From the NCBI GenBank assembly GCA_002631855.1, contig NTLF01000019.1, positions 186,001 through 250,000 on the forward strand: a stretch of 64,000 nucleotides of DNA. Reading direction: 5' to 3'. Below, piece by piece: positions 26,611-35,810 of this stretch. Made by a program: the position numbers and the translations under genes. Within the stretch, counting starts at the first letter, position 1; each line of letters starts with the position of its first letter. The DNA is from Zunongwangia sp. ESRF-bin46. Its GTDB lineage: Bacteria; Bacteroidota; Bacteroidia; Flavobacteriales; Flavobacteriaceae. The notes under the pieces are model-generated. The model saw nothing but the letters and a program-made list of their open reading frames with translations, ran no database searches and was not told the origin of the DNA.

Positions 26611-26616
26611 AATGAG

Positions 26617-26624
26617 TAACTTTG
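26617..26624 (+). promoter_or_regulatory. -7 box upstream of fur
   Basis: TAACTTTG matches TAnnTTTG and ends 10 nt before the fur ATG. No clear -33 TTG. It sits between the rel stop and fur, so fur may be transcribed independently of rel. Confidence 0.5.
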
Positions 26625-26634
26625 CATCTTTATT

Positions 26635-27087
26635 ATGAGCGCCAAAACTGAAAAAAATAACCAGGCAATAGTTAAAAATGTGTTTACGACCTACCTTGAA
26701 GAAAAAGGACATCGTAAAACACCAGAGCGCTATGCCATACTTCAGGAAATTTACGATCAAAAGGAGCATTTTGATATAGAATCCCTTTATATCAATATGA
26801 AGAACAAAAACTACCGCGTTAGTCGTGCAACACTTTACAATACCATTGAGCTATTGCTAGAATGTGGTTTGGTACGTAAACATCAGTTTGGGCAAAATCA
26901 GGCGCATTACGAAAAATCATATTTTGATAGACAACATGACCACGTGATTTTATCTGATGGTGAAGTGATTGAATTTTGCGATCCGCGCATCCAATCTATT
27001 AAAAAAACAATCGAAGAGGTTTTCGATATTGAGATTACAAAGCACTCTCTTTATTTCTACGGAAACCGAAAACAGACCAATCAATAA
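26635..27087 (+). CDS. fur: Fur-family transcriptional regulator
   Basis: 150 residues. N-terminal winged helix (about 15-85, [45 protein letters not shown]) and C-terminal dimerisation domain with regulatory-metal residues in [15 protein letters not shown] and KHSLYFYG. The structural-zinc CxxC of canonical Fur is missing (the usual CxxCG is LSDG here). It is a metal-responsive repressor, most likely of iron uptake, though Fur and PerR subtypes cannot be separated with certainty. Followed 6 nt later by purA, so probably one operon. Confidence 0.88.
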   Translation: MSAKTEKNNQAIVKNVFTTYLEEKGHRKTPERYAILQEIYDQKEHFDIESLYINMKNKNYRVSRATLYNTIELLLECGLVRKHQFGQNQAHYEKSYFDRQHDHVILSDGEVIEFCDPRIQSIKKTIEEVFDIEITKHSLYFYGNRKQTNQ

Positions 27088-27093
27088 TACATT

Positions 27094-28365
27094 ATGGCAG
27101 TAGACTTACTACTTGGATTACAATGGGGCGACGAGGGAAAAGGAAAAATCGTAGATGTCCTAACCAAAAATTATGATATCATTGCTCGTTTTCAGGGAGG
27201 TCCCAACGCAGGGCACACCCTTGAGTTTGACGGCATAAAACACGTGTTACATACCATTCCCAGCGGAATTTTTCACGAAAACGCCGTAAACCTTGTTGGT
27301 AATGGGGTTGTTATCGATCCTGTTATTTTCAAAAAAGAATTGGACAACCTGTCTCAGTTTAATCTTGATATTAATAAAAAACTACTTATTTCCCGTAAGG
27401 CACATCTCATTTTACCTACGCACAGATTATTGGATGCCGCTAGTGAAACTTCAAAAGGAAAAGCAAAAATAGGCTCCACCCTTAAAGGTATTGGTCCAAC
27501 ATATATGGACAAAACCGGTCGTAATGGAATACGCGTAGGCGATCTTGAATTAAGCGACTGGAAAGAAAGGTATCGCAAACTTGCCAATAAGCACGAGGCG
27601 ATGATTGAATTCTACAACGTAGATATTCAATACAATCTAGCTGAATTAGAATCTGAATTTTTTGAAGCAATCGAAGTTTTAAAATCGCTAACCTTCATTG
27701 ACAGCGAAGAGTACCTACACAAAGCACAAAAAGAAAACAAAACAATTTTAGCCGAAGGAGCCCAAGGTTCGTTATTAGACATTGACTTTGGAACGTATCC
27801 ATTTGTAACATCTTCAAATACAACGGCAGCTGGAGCTTGTACAGGCTTAGGAGTTGCTCCTGGTAAAATTAAAGAGGTATATGGAATTTTTAAAGCCTAT
27901 ACCACCCGTGTAGGCAGTGGCCCCTTCCCTACTGAGCTTTTTGACGAAGACGGTAAGCGAATGGCCAAGGTAGGAAATGAATTTGGGGCAACAACGGGCC
28001 GTCCAAGACGTTGTGGCTGGTTAGATTTAGTTGCCTTAAAATACGCCGTACAAGTTAACGGAGTTACCCAATTAATGATGATGAAAGGCGATGTGCTAAG
28101 TGGTTTCAAAAAACTAAAAGTGTGTACCGCTTATAAGTACAAAGGTGAAACCATTGAACATTTACCGTACAATATAGAAGCCGAAAACGTAACCCCGGTT
28201 TATACGGAAATGAAAGGTTGGAAAGAAGATTTAACTAAAATGAACGATGCGTCTCAGCTTCCAAAGGAACTTAATGACTACATCGAATTTTTAGAAAAAG
28301 AACTGGAAACCCCAATTAAAATTGTTTCCGTAGGGCCTGATAGAGTCCAGACTATTGAGCGATAG
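27094..28365 (+). CDS. purA: Adenylosuccinate synthase
   Basis: 423 residues, normal length. It converts IMP, aspartate and GTP to adenylosuccinate, the first committed step to AMP. N-terminal GDEGKGK (residues 12-18) carries the catalytic aspartate (Asp13) and the phosphate-binding loop; GGPNAGHT follows with the catalytic histidine. TTRVGSGPFPTE and GATTGRPRRCGWLD are also conserved. Cytoplasmic. It starts 6 nt after fur and is followed at 55 nt by the OstA-like gene. Confidence 0.97.
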   Translation: MAVDLLLGLQWGDEGKGKIVDVLTKNYDIIARFQGGPNAGHTLEFDGIKHVLHTIPSGIFHENAVNLVGNGVVIDPVIFKKELDNLSQFNLDINKKLLISRKAHLILPTHRLLDAASETSKGKAKIGSTLKGIGPTYMDKTGRNGIRVGDLELSDWKERYRKLANKHEAMIEFYNVDIQYNLAELESEFFEAIEVLKSLTFIDSEEYLHKAQKENKTILAEGAQGSLLDIDFGTYPFVTSSNTTAAGACTGLGVAPGKIKEVYGIFKAYTTRVGSGPFPTELFDEDGKRMAKVGNEFGATTGRPRRCGWLDLVALKYAVQVNGVTQLMMMKGDVLSGFKKLKVCTAYKYKGETIEHLPYNIEAENVTPVYTEMKGWKEDLTKMNDASQLPKELNDYIEFLEKELETPIKIVSVGPDRVQTIER

Positions 28366-28419
28366 TATACTTTTTCTAAGTTAATGCACGTTACGTAAGC
28401 GTATAAAAGCAACTACATA

Positions 28420-30210
28420 TTGAAAGTATCCTTACACATACTACTTTGTTTTTTTTTCTTCGGAATAACGTTACACGCCCAAGATGAACCCGAAAAAGCC
28501 AAAGTAAATATAGAATCTGGCTATCTTGAAATTAGACCAGAGTTGCCCGATGCTGCTATTTATACAAAAGACGATTCCGGTCAAGTGTACATTGTACATG
28601 AAGGTGTTGAAATGTGGTGTGACCAAGCCTATGTCTATTTAAAAGAGAACTTTGTCAAAGCCTACGGAAGTGTAAAGATAAACCAAGCAGACACCGTTAC
28701 TTTAAACAGTAAATACGCCGAATACAACGGTAACACTCAGTTTGCTTTTGCCAGTGGCGATGTCTTGTTTAAAGATCCAAAAACAACCCTCAAAACCGAT
28801 ACACTCTATTTTGACCGCATAAAACAACAGGCGTATTATAGGACCGGCGGAACCGTTAGAGATACTGCAAGTACCTTAACCAGCCGGATTGGACGTTATT
28901 ATGCTGAAACAAAAAAATACCAGTTCCTTTCTGATGTTGTAATCAATAACCCAGATTATACAGTAAACTCACCTCAATTAGACTTTTATTCTGAAACCGG
29001 AGGAGCCTATTTGTACGGTTCTTCAACTATAACGACTGAAAACAGTACTATATATTGCGATCGAGGGTATTATGATACTCGGGCAAAAACCGGACATTTT
29101 GTTAAAAATTCCCGTGTTGACTATGAAAACCGAATTCTATATGGTGATAGCATTTACTTTGATCAAAACAAAAGCTTTGCTTCTGCAACCAATAATATTA
29201 AAGTACTAGATACAGTAAACAAAAGTATTATTCGTGGGCATTATGCTGAAGTGTTTCGTGAAAAAGATTCTGTTTTTATTACTAAACGTGCCGTAGCGGT
29301 TACATTGAGAGACCAAGACTCCATTTACGTTCATGCTGATACCCTACAAGTGACAGGAAAGCCAGAAAACCGTGTTATAAAAGGGTTTTACCGTGCGCGT
29401 ATGTTTAAACGGGGTCTAGAAGGCGAACAACCTACAAGTGGTAAGTGTGATTCTATTTTTGTAAATCAAAAAGCAGGGATTACTAAACTATTGCGAAATC
29501 CTGTGTTATGGAGTGGTGAAAACCAAATGACAGGTGATACCATTCATATTCTTTCTGATACCACAACAGAAAAATTAGACACCCTAAAAGTATTTAACAA
29601 CGCATTTCTAATCCAAAAGGATAGCGCTGGTTATAATCAAGTAAAAGGGGAACGACTTATCGGTCTCTTTACCGACAATGAACTGGACACGGTCAACATC
29701 CATAAAAATGCTGAAGTAATCTATTTTTCCAGAAATGAAGAAAATGAATTAGTCGGTATTAACAACACCCTTTCCAGTGATATACAAATGTATTTGGAGA
29801 GCCAAGAAATTACCGGAATTCGTTTTTTGAAGAAAGTTGACGGAAAACTGTATCCGCCATCTCAATTTCCAGAAAATGCTCGTATTCTACCTGGTTTTAA
29901 TTGGCGGGGCGAAGAACGATTGCAAAAAGTTGAAGATTTATTTAGTGGAAAGCCCGCGCCTATACTGCCAAAGATTAAAGGTATTCGGTTACCAGAAGAC
30001 GAAGGCGAATTTTTCGAGGAAATCCCTGAGGATGAAATGGAAATACCCGAACAGTCTAAATTGAAAGCAAAAGACCTTCAAAATCGAGAGGATGATCCAA
30101 AACCTATGACTCGGGAAATGGATAGTATTTCCAACGACTCATTGCGTAAACCTCCAGACCCCAAAAAAAGGCAGCAAGCTAATTCTTCCGAAGAAAAAGA
30201 AGAGCAGTAA
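28420..30210 (+). CDS. OstA-like (LptA/LptD-N-type) exported protein
   Basis: 596 residues. The only plausible start is TTG at 28420: the frame is closed by a stop at 28396 and no ATG precedes the signal peptide (cleaved near LHAQ). The mature protein is a long run of beta-strands (YLEIRPELPDAAIYTKDDSG, YGSVKINQADTVTLNS, DKTLKTDTLYFDR-type repeats) as in the OstA-like N domain of LptA/LptD; the C-terminal ~110 residues are charged and disordered. Probably periplasmic, ferrying lipopolysaccharide to the outer membrane. It lies downstream of purA and 14 nt upstream of an aminotransferase. Confidence 0.82.
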   Translation: MKVSLHILLCFFFFGITLHAQDEPEKAKVNIESGYLEIRPELPDAAIYTKDDSGQVYIVHEGVEMWCDQAYVYLKENFVKAYGSVKINQADTVTLNSKYAEYNGNTQFAFASGDVLFKDPKTTLKTDTLYFDRIKQQAYYRTGGTVRDTASTLTSRIGRYYAETKKYQFLSDVVINNPDYTVNSPQLDFYSETGGAYLYGSSTITTENSTIYCDRGYYDTRAKTGHFVKNSRVDYENRILYGDSIYFDQNKSFASATNNIKVLDTVNKSIIRGHYAEVFREKDSVFITKRAVAVTLRDQDSIYVHADTLQVTGKPENRVIKGFYRARMFKRGLEGEQPTSGKCDSIFVNQKAGITKLLRNPVLWSGENQMTGDTIHILSDTTTEKLDTLKVFNNAFLIQKDSAGYNQVKGERLIGLFTDNELDTVNIHKNAEVIYFSRNEENELVGINNTLSSDIQMYLESQEITGIRFLKKVDGKLYPPSQFPENARILPGFNWRGEERLQKVEDLFSGKPAPILPKIKGIRLPEDEGEFFEEIPEDEMEIPEQSKLKAKDLQNREDDPKPMTREMDSISNDSLRKPPDPKKRQQANSSEEKEEQ

Positions 30211-30224
30211 TATGATGAAGAAAG

Positions 30225-31412
30225 ATGATGAAAGAAGATTTTTTTAAATACCAAACACAAACAACACCGCATCCATTAGCTTTAGAGATCTCTCATGCCG
30301 AGGGAAGTTACATTTACGATACAAATGGAAATAAACACCTTGATTTTATAGCTGGAGTTTCGGCTTGTAGCTTAGGTCACCGTCATCCTCGCGTGGTAAA
30401 CGCTGTGAAAAACCAGCTGGATAAATACTTACACGTAATGGTGTATGGCGAATATATTCAACAGCCAGCTGTGGAATTATCCAAACTTTTAGCCAATAAA
30501 CTACCTGATACTTTAGAAACCACGTATTTGGTGAATAGTGGCGCCGAAGCTATTGATGCTTCCTTAAAATTAGCACGCCGAGTAACTGGACGATCTGAAA
30601 TTTTATATGCTCATAACGCCTATCACGGAAATACATTTGGTGCTTTAAGCGTAATGGGCTACGAAGAGCGAAAAACGCCTTTCGGCCCTTTAGTTCCTAA
30701 TTGCCACGCCATTCAGTTTAATGATTTAGGCGATTTAAATAAAATAACTACCAGAACAGCTGCAGTTATTTTAGAAACCATTCAAGGAGGTGCTGGGTTT
30801 ATTTTTCCAAAAAATGGTTATTTGAAAAAAGTTCGTGAGCGTTGTAATGAGACTGAAACCTTATTAATTTTAGACGAAATTCAGCCAGGCTTTGGCCGTA
30901 CTGGTAAATTATTTGGATTCGAGCAATTTGATATTGTACCCGATATTTTAGTAATGGGAAAAGGTATGGGAGGTGGTCTACCTATTGGTGCTTTCACCGC
31001 TTCACAAGAACATATGTCCTTACTGAAAGATAATCCTAAATTGGGCCACATTACAACATTTGGCGGTAATCCCGTTATTGCATCTGCCGCTTTGGCTACT
31101 TTACAGGAAATAACCGAAACCGATTTAATTTCGCAAACCCTTCAGAAAGAGCAATTGTTCAGAAAATTGCTGAAACACTCTTTAATAAAGGAAATTCGTG
31201 GCAAAGGGTTGATGTTGGCACTAATTATGGATTCTTCAGAAATTGCTTCCGAAGTAATTTTACGTTGCAAAGACAAGAATTTGATTCTTTTTTGGCTTCT
31301 TTTTGAACCTAAAGCTGTCCGAATTACCCCACCGCTGACCATTTCAGATGCAGAAATAAAGGAAGGGTGTGACATTATAACAGCAGTACTTAATGAGATT
31401 AATGTAGAATAA
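30225..31412 (+). CDS. Class III (acetylornithine/ornithine-type) PLP aminotransferase
   Basis: 395 residues. Fold type I class III aminotransferase: glycine-rich NSGAEAIDASLKLAR, LDEIQPGFGRTGKLF with the PLP-contacting Asp, and the Schiff-base lysine Lys246 in MGKGMGGGLPIGAF. Which omega-amino or alpha-amino substrate it uses is not clear; no arginine-pathway genes lie next to it. Two adjacent ATGs (30225, 30228) are both possible starts. The gene follows the OstA-like gene by 14 nt. Confidence 0.88.
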   Translation: MMKEDFFKYQTQTTPHPLALEISHAEGSYIYDTNGNKHLDFIAGVSACSLGHRHPRVVNAVKNQLDKYLHVMVYGEYIQQPAVELSKLLANKLPDTLETTYLVNSGAEAIDASLKLARRVTGRSEILYAHNAYHGNTFGALSVMGYEERKTPFGPLVPNCHAIQFNDLGDLNKITTRTAAVILETIQGGAGFIFPKNGYLKKVRERCNETETLLILDEIQPGFGRTGKLFGFEQFDIVPDILVMGKGMGGGLPIGAFTASQEHMSLLKDNPKLGHITTFGGNPVIASAALATLQEITETDLISQTLQKEQLFRKLLKHSLIKEIRGKGLMLALIMDSSEIASEVILRCKDKNLILFWLLFEPKAVRITPPLTISDAEIKEGCDIITAVLNEINVE

Positions 31413-31497
31413 AATCAATATAAACAACTGTTATTCAGCATTTTAAATTTAAAAACTTCTGTTAATAAGGCTGTTAACAACAAACGCGGCATAACTA

Positions 31498-31526
31498 TTG
31501 AATACCCCATTACATTAGTATCTTTA
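31498..31526 (+). promoter_or_regulatory. Bacteroidota-type promoter of TPR gene
   Basis: TTG (31498-31500), 18-nt spacer, TATCTTTA (31519-31526). Predicted leader about 25 nt to the ATG at 31555. Confidence 0.55.
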
Positions 31527-31554
31527 AATTAGAAGAAACCGTAAAACGTTCCGT

Positions 31555-32955
31555 ATGCAATTACCTCCAAACGAGCATGACAACTTCTCCCTTTCCCGCT
31601 TTGAATCTATGTTGAAGACAAACGATGTCTATTTTTTCGATTCGGAAGAGTTTGAGGACATTATTCAATATTATCTTGAAAACGGTAAAATTGCCCTTGC
31701 CAAAAAGGCAACCAAGTTAGGATTGGAACAACACCCCTCCTCTACTAATTTAAAGTTGTTTCAGATTGAAATGCACATTTTTGAAAATGAGCTCGACGTT
31801 GCAGATTCTTTGCTAAACGATTTATATTCACTGGAACAATCCAATCAAGAGGTTTATATACAAAAAGCGAACATTCTTTCGCGACGTGATGAACATGCAA
31901 AAGCAATTCAGTTATTAGAAAAAGCACTTGAAATTACCAATGATGAAAATGATGTTATGTCCCTAATTGGGATGGAGTATTTGTTTTTAGAGGATTTTGA
32001 GAACGCTAAACGTTTTTTTATGAAATGTTTGGAGAATGATGAAGAAGATTATTCTGCCTTATATAATATAATATACTGTTTTGAATTTTTAGAACAACAC
32101 GAAGAAGCCATTGATTATTTAAACGATTTCCTTAATAAAAATCCGTATAGCGAAGTCGCATGGCACCAAGTAGGAAAACAATATTATATTCTAAAAGACT
32201 TTAAAAAAGCGTTGGCAGCTTTTGATTTTGCCATTATAAGTGATGACCGTTTTATTGGGGCATATTTAGAAAAAGGAAAAGTACAGGAAAAACTAAAACA
32301 ATACGAAGATGCTATCGAAAGCTACAGTATTACTTTAGGCCTCGACGACCCCACTTCTTTTGCTTTATTACGAATAGGTAAATGTTACGAAAAAATAGGT
32401 GATAGTGAGTTGGCTCTTCAGTTTTACACAAAGTGTGTTGAAGAAGACGGGCTGTTAGACAAAGGTTGGATTGCCATTACAGACTATTATTTAAAGAAAA
32501 AAGACTACAAAAAGGCACTCTATTTTATTGAGAAAGCCATAAATATAGACAGTGAAAACGTCCGGTACTGGAAGCGGTATGCACGTATTAACTATAGCTT
32601 ACAATTGTTTGAAGAAGCAGAACACGGCTACCGAAGAACCTTAGAGCTCGGAAATTACGAACTTAACACTTGGTTAAGCCGTTGTGATTTATTGCTGCAA
32701 TTAGGCGAATTTGAAGCTGCTATTAAAAACCTATTACAAGCATCAGAATTCTATCCAGAAAATGCAGAAATAGAATTTAGATTTGCAGGCCTCTACAATA
32801 TTTTATCTGAAGAAAGAAAAGCTATTTTTCACTTAAAGAACGGTTTAAAGTTTAACCGTGAATATGTTATAATAATAGAAGAATTGTTCCCCAACTTTTA
32901 CGAGCGTCCTTCTGTTAAACAAATAATCGAAAAACACAAAAACCCTTCCTTGTAA
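31555..32955 (+). CDS. TPR-repeat protein, cytoplasmic
   Basis: 466 residues with no signal peptide. From about residue 30 to 450 it is a near-continuous array of TPR units (FENAKRFFMKCLENDEEDYSALYNIIYC, HEEAIDYLNDFLNKNPYSEVAW, YKKALYFIEKAINIDSENVRYW and others, at least nine). It should act as a protein scaffold, partner unknown. It lies directly upstream of two DUF368 genes (34-nt gap), which have a possible promoter of their own. Confidence 0.85.
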   Translation: MQLPPNEHDNFSLSRFESMLKTNDVYFFDSEEFEDIIQYYLENGKIALAKKATKLGLEQHPSSTNLKLFQIEMHIFENELDVADSLLNDLYSLEQSNQEVYIQKANILSRRDEHAKAIQLLEKALEITNDENDVMSLIGMEYLFLEDFENAKRFFMKCLENDEEDYSALYNIIYCFEFLEQHEEAIDYLNDFLNKNPYSEVAWHQVGKQYYILKDFKKALAAFDFAIISDDRFIGAYLEKGKVQEKLKQYEDAIESYSITLGLDDPTSFALLRIGKCYEKIGDSELALQFYTKCVEEDGLLDKGWIAITDYYLKKKDYKKALYFIEKAINIDSENVRYWKRYARINYSLQLFEEAEHGYRRTLELGNYELNTWLSRCDLLLQLGEFEAAIKNLLQASEFYPENAEIEFRFAGLYNILSEERKAIFHLKNGLKFNREYVIIIEELFPNFYERPSVKQIIEKHKNPSL

Positions 32956-32961
32956 TTTGCG

Positions 32962-32969
32962 TATTTTTG
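32962..32969 (+). promoter_or_regulatory. -7 box upstream of the first DUF368 gene
   Basis: TATTTTTG ends 20 nt before the ATG at 32990. No good -33 element. It would allow the DUF368-aroE genes to be expressed apart from the TPR gene. Confidence 0.4.
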
Positions 32970-32989
32970 GCATTCAGTAAATAAAACCT

Positions 32990-33961
32990 ATGCCAAAACG
33001 TACTTTTATTCAATACCTTGTAATTACCGCAAAAGGTTTAGCTATGGGTGCTGCAGATGTAGTGCCTGGAGTCTCTGGCGGAACAATAGCTTTCATATCA
33101 GGTATTTATGAAGAGCTAATTGAAACCATTCATAAACTCGATATTGGGTTTTTTAAAATCTGGAAAAAAGAAAGCTTTTCAAATGCTTGGAAGGCTTACA
33201 ATCTTTCTTTCTTAGTTGCTTTATTTTCAGGAGTCGCAATAAGTATTTTATCACTTGCCAAAGTAATTACTTGGTTACTGTCCAACCATTCTATTTTAGT
33301 TTGGTCTTTCTTTTTCGGATTAGTAATTGCCAGTATTCTATATGTTGGCAAACAAGTTACTAAATGGAGCATAATTACGGGTATAGCATTAATAATTGCC
33401 GCTGCTGCTGCATATGGTATTACTTTAGCAGAACCTTTGGGAACAGCAGACAGTACTTGGTTTTTATTCTTTGCTGGCTTTGTGGCAATTATAGCTATGA
33501 TTTTACCTGGAATAAGCGGTGCCTTTATATTATTACTGCTTGGCGCTTACACTGCCATAATTGGTACTATTTCACAATTAGGTGAAGGCATAGCTAATAT
33601 GAACTGGCAACTTATATCGCAAGCATTAATAAAGATTGGAATATTCGCTGTTGGTGCCATTGTTGGTTTAAAAGTATTTTCCCGTGTATTGAACTGGATG
33701 TTCAAGAACCATAAAAATTTGATTTTGGCAGTATTGACTGGGTTTATGGTAGGGGCACTCAATAAAATATGGCCTTGGAAAGAAGTCTTAAAATACCGCG
33801 TAAATTCTCATGGTGAAGAAGTACCCTTTATTGAGCGGAGTATCATTCCCACACAATATCCCGAAGACCCACAAATTCTATATGCACTTATTTTTATGAT
33901 TTTAGGGTTTTTAAGTATCTTTATTTTAGAGCGTGTAGCCGTGTCAAAAAACACACAATAA
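32990..33961 (+). CDS. DUF368 family membrane protein (PopT-type polyprenyl-phosphate translocase), copy 1
   Basis: 323 residues, polytopic membrane protein with eight or so hydrophobic segments. The DUF368 hallmarks are present: GLAMGAADVVPGVSGGTIAFISGIYEE near the N-terminus, and IAMILPGISGAFILLLLGAY in the middle, i.e. two repeated PGxSG motifs. Members of DUF368 have been shown to recycle undecaprenyl phosphate across the inner membrane (PopT), feeding cell-wall and LPS glycan synthesis. Stop abuts the start of a second DUF368 gene. Assignment to family is firm; activity of this copy is inferred. Confidence 0.88.
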   Translation: MPKRTFIQYLVITAKGLAMGAADVVPGVSGGTIAFISGIYEELIETIHKLDIGFFKIWKKESFSNAWKAYNLSFLVALFSGVAISILSLAKVITWLLSNHSILVWSFFFGLVIASILYVGKQVTKWSIITGIALIIAAAAAYGITLAEPLGTADSTWFLFFAGFVAIIAMILPGISGAFILLLLGAYTAIIGTISQLGEGIANMNWQLISQALIKIGIFAVGAIVGLKVFSRVLNWMFKNHKNLILAVLTGFMVGALNKIWPWKEVLKYRVNSHGEEVPFIERSIIPTQYPEDPQILYALIFMILGFLSIFILERVAVSKNTQ

Positions 33962-34984
33962 ATGTACGAAGATAGGTCGTTTAGCGATAAGCTATGGTTA
34001 GTTTTAAAAGGACTTGCCATGGGAGCTGCTAATAAAGTTCCAGGAGTTTCTGGAGGGGTAGTTGCATTTGTTATCGGCTTTTATGAAGAATTTATTTATT
34101 CCCTTCAAAAAATTAACAGGAAAGCAATTGGATTATTGTTTGATGGTCGTTTCAGGAGTTTTTATCAATATATAAACGGACGTTTTTTAGGACTTCTCAT
34201 TTTAGGGATGATCATTAGTTATTTCAGTGTTTCAAAAATACTGGACTTTTTATTGCTTAACTATGAGTTGTCTGTGTGGAGCGCATTCTTCGGAATGATT
34301 ATCGGCTCTATTTATTATATAGCCAAAGATTTTGGAGATTGGAACCGAAAATATGTAGCCTATTTACTCTGCGGTATTATTGCTGGAGTTAGCATTAGTT
34401 TTTTAGAACCTGCAAAAGAAAACAGTAACTTGATATTTGTTTTCTTTTGTGGAATTATAGGTGTTTCCGGCATGACCTTACCTGGGCTTTCCGGCTCGTT
34501 TATTTTAATTCTCTTGGGCAATTATGTTCTATTACTGGTAGATTCAGTAAATGCTCTTTATGACACCTTTATAGATGTTGTTCAGCTTGACTTCAGTTTT
34601 ACACAAAACACAGAACGGATTAAACTTTTAAAGGTATTAAGTTCTTTTGCATTAGGATCTGTAGTTGGTTTGGTTTCGCTTTCACATCTATTAGCTTATG
34701 TATTAAAACGTTTTAAAAAAGCTACTTACGCGGTTATCATAGGCTTTATTTCAGGTTCGCTTGGTGTTGTTTGGCCATGGAAAGAAAAAATATATGCCTT
34801 AGATGCTTTCGGAAATATTAAATACGATGCCAACGACCGCGAAATTATAACAGGCTATGACCGATATTGGCCATCAGAATTTTCTCTCGATACCTTTTGG
34901 GCTATTTTCTTTATTTTCGTGGGCGTATTAATAGTATTGAGTTTAGATTGGTACCAAAAAATAAGACTTAAAAACAATGGCTAA
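33962..34984 (+). CDS. DUF368 family membrane protein, copy 2
   Basis: 340 residues, paralogue of the preceding gene, starting at the base after its stop. Repeated motifs GLAMGAANKVPGVSGGVVAFVIG and GMTLPGLSGSFILILLGNY are conserved; the first has Asn-Lys where copy 1 has Asp-Val, and the C-terminal loop ends differently (YDRYWPSE). Overlaps aroE by 8 nt. Predicted undecaprenyl-phosphate translocase as for copy 1; the two may differ in preferred pH or lipid, or form a heteromer, which is speculation. Confidence 0.87.
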   Translation: MYEDRSFSDKLWLVLKGLAMGAANKVPGVSGGVVAFVIGFYEEFIYSLQKINRKAIGLLFDGRFRSFYQYINGRFLGLLILGMIISYFSVSKILDFLLLNYELSVWSAFFGMIIGSIYYIAKDFGDWNRKYVAYLLCGIIAGVSISFLEPAKENSNLIFVFFCGIIGVSGMTLPGLSGSFILILLGNYVLLLVDSVNALYDTFIDVVQLDFSFTQNTERIKLLKVLSSFALGSVVGLVSLSHLLAYVLKRFKKATYAVIIGFISGSLGVVWPWKEKIYALDAFGNIKYDANDREIITGYDRYWPSEFSLDTFWAIFFIFVGVLIVLSLDWYQKIRLKNNG

Positions 34985-35708
34985 ATACGGGTTAATAGGG
35001 AAAGACATTTCCTACTCCTTTTCAAAAACATTTTTTTCTGTAAAATTTGAACAGGAAAACCGACAAGACACCTACCATAATTTTGACATAGAAAGTATTG
35101 ATGAGTTTCCTAAAATTGTTTCCATAACCGATAGCCTAAGAGGTCTCAACGTCACCATTCCTTATAAAGAAACCATTATCCCACTGTTAGACAGAATAGA
35201 TAATGAAGCTGCAGAAATTGGTGCGGTAAACACCATTAAGTTTCAAAATGACGGAAGTTTAAAAGGATACAATACAGACCATTATGGGTTTGCAAAATCA
35301 CTCGCTAATTTTCTGCCAATTAAAGAAAAAACAGCTTTAATACTTGGTACTGGTGGTGCTTCAAAAGCTATTAAGTATGTTTTAGACACCATGGACTTTA
35401 CCTATAAAATAGTTTCGCGTACAAAAAAAGAAAACACCATAACGTATAACGATTTAACTAGAGATATTGTAGCTAGTCATTACTTAATAATTAATTGTAC
35501 TCCTCTTGGCACATCTCCCAACATAACTGAGTGCCCAAATATTCCATATCAATATATAACTGCCGACCATGTTCTCTTTGATCTAATTTACAACCCTTCT
35601 CAAACCGAGTTTTTAAAATTAGGACGTGTTCAAGGCGCACGAACTTCTAACGGTTTAAAAATGTTGGAATATCAAGCAAAAAAGGCTTGGAAAATCTGGC
35701 GTTCATAA
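34977..35708 (+). CDS. aroE: Shikimate dehydrogenase
   Basis: 243 residues, somewhat shorter than the E. coli enzyme. It reduces 3-dehydroshikimate to shikimate with NADPH, in aromatic amino acid synthesis. Catalytic residues are in place: Lys64 in NVTIPYKE and Asp101 in YNTDHYG; the Rossmann loop is LGTGGASKAI and the C-terminal NGLKMLEYQA matches the family. Cytoplasmic. It overlaps the second DUF368 gene by 8 nt, so it is translated from the same mRNA. Confidence 0.93.
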   Translation: MAKYGLIGKDISYSFSKTFFSVKFEQENRQDTYHNFDIESIDEFPKIVSITDSLRGLNVTIPYKETIIPLLDRIDNEAAEIGAVNTIKFQNDGSLKGYNTDHYGFAKSLANFLPIKEKTALILGTGGASKAIKYVLDTMDFTYKIVSRTKKENTITYNDLTRDIVASHYLIINCTPLGTSPNITECPNIPYQYITADHVLFDLIYNPSQTEFLKLGRVQGARTSNGLKMLEYQAKKAWKIWRS

Positions 35709-35810
35709 AAAACCACTAATAAATCTTCAAAATAAAGAACCTGTCTTTGCCGTTTGCTTAGTTGTTAGTATCTTGACAACCTAAGAAGACGAACCTAAAC
35801 ATTGAAAGAT

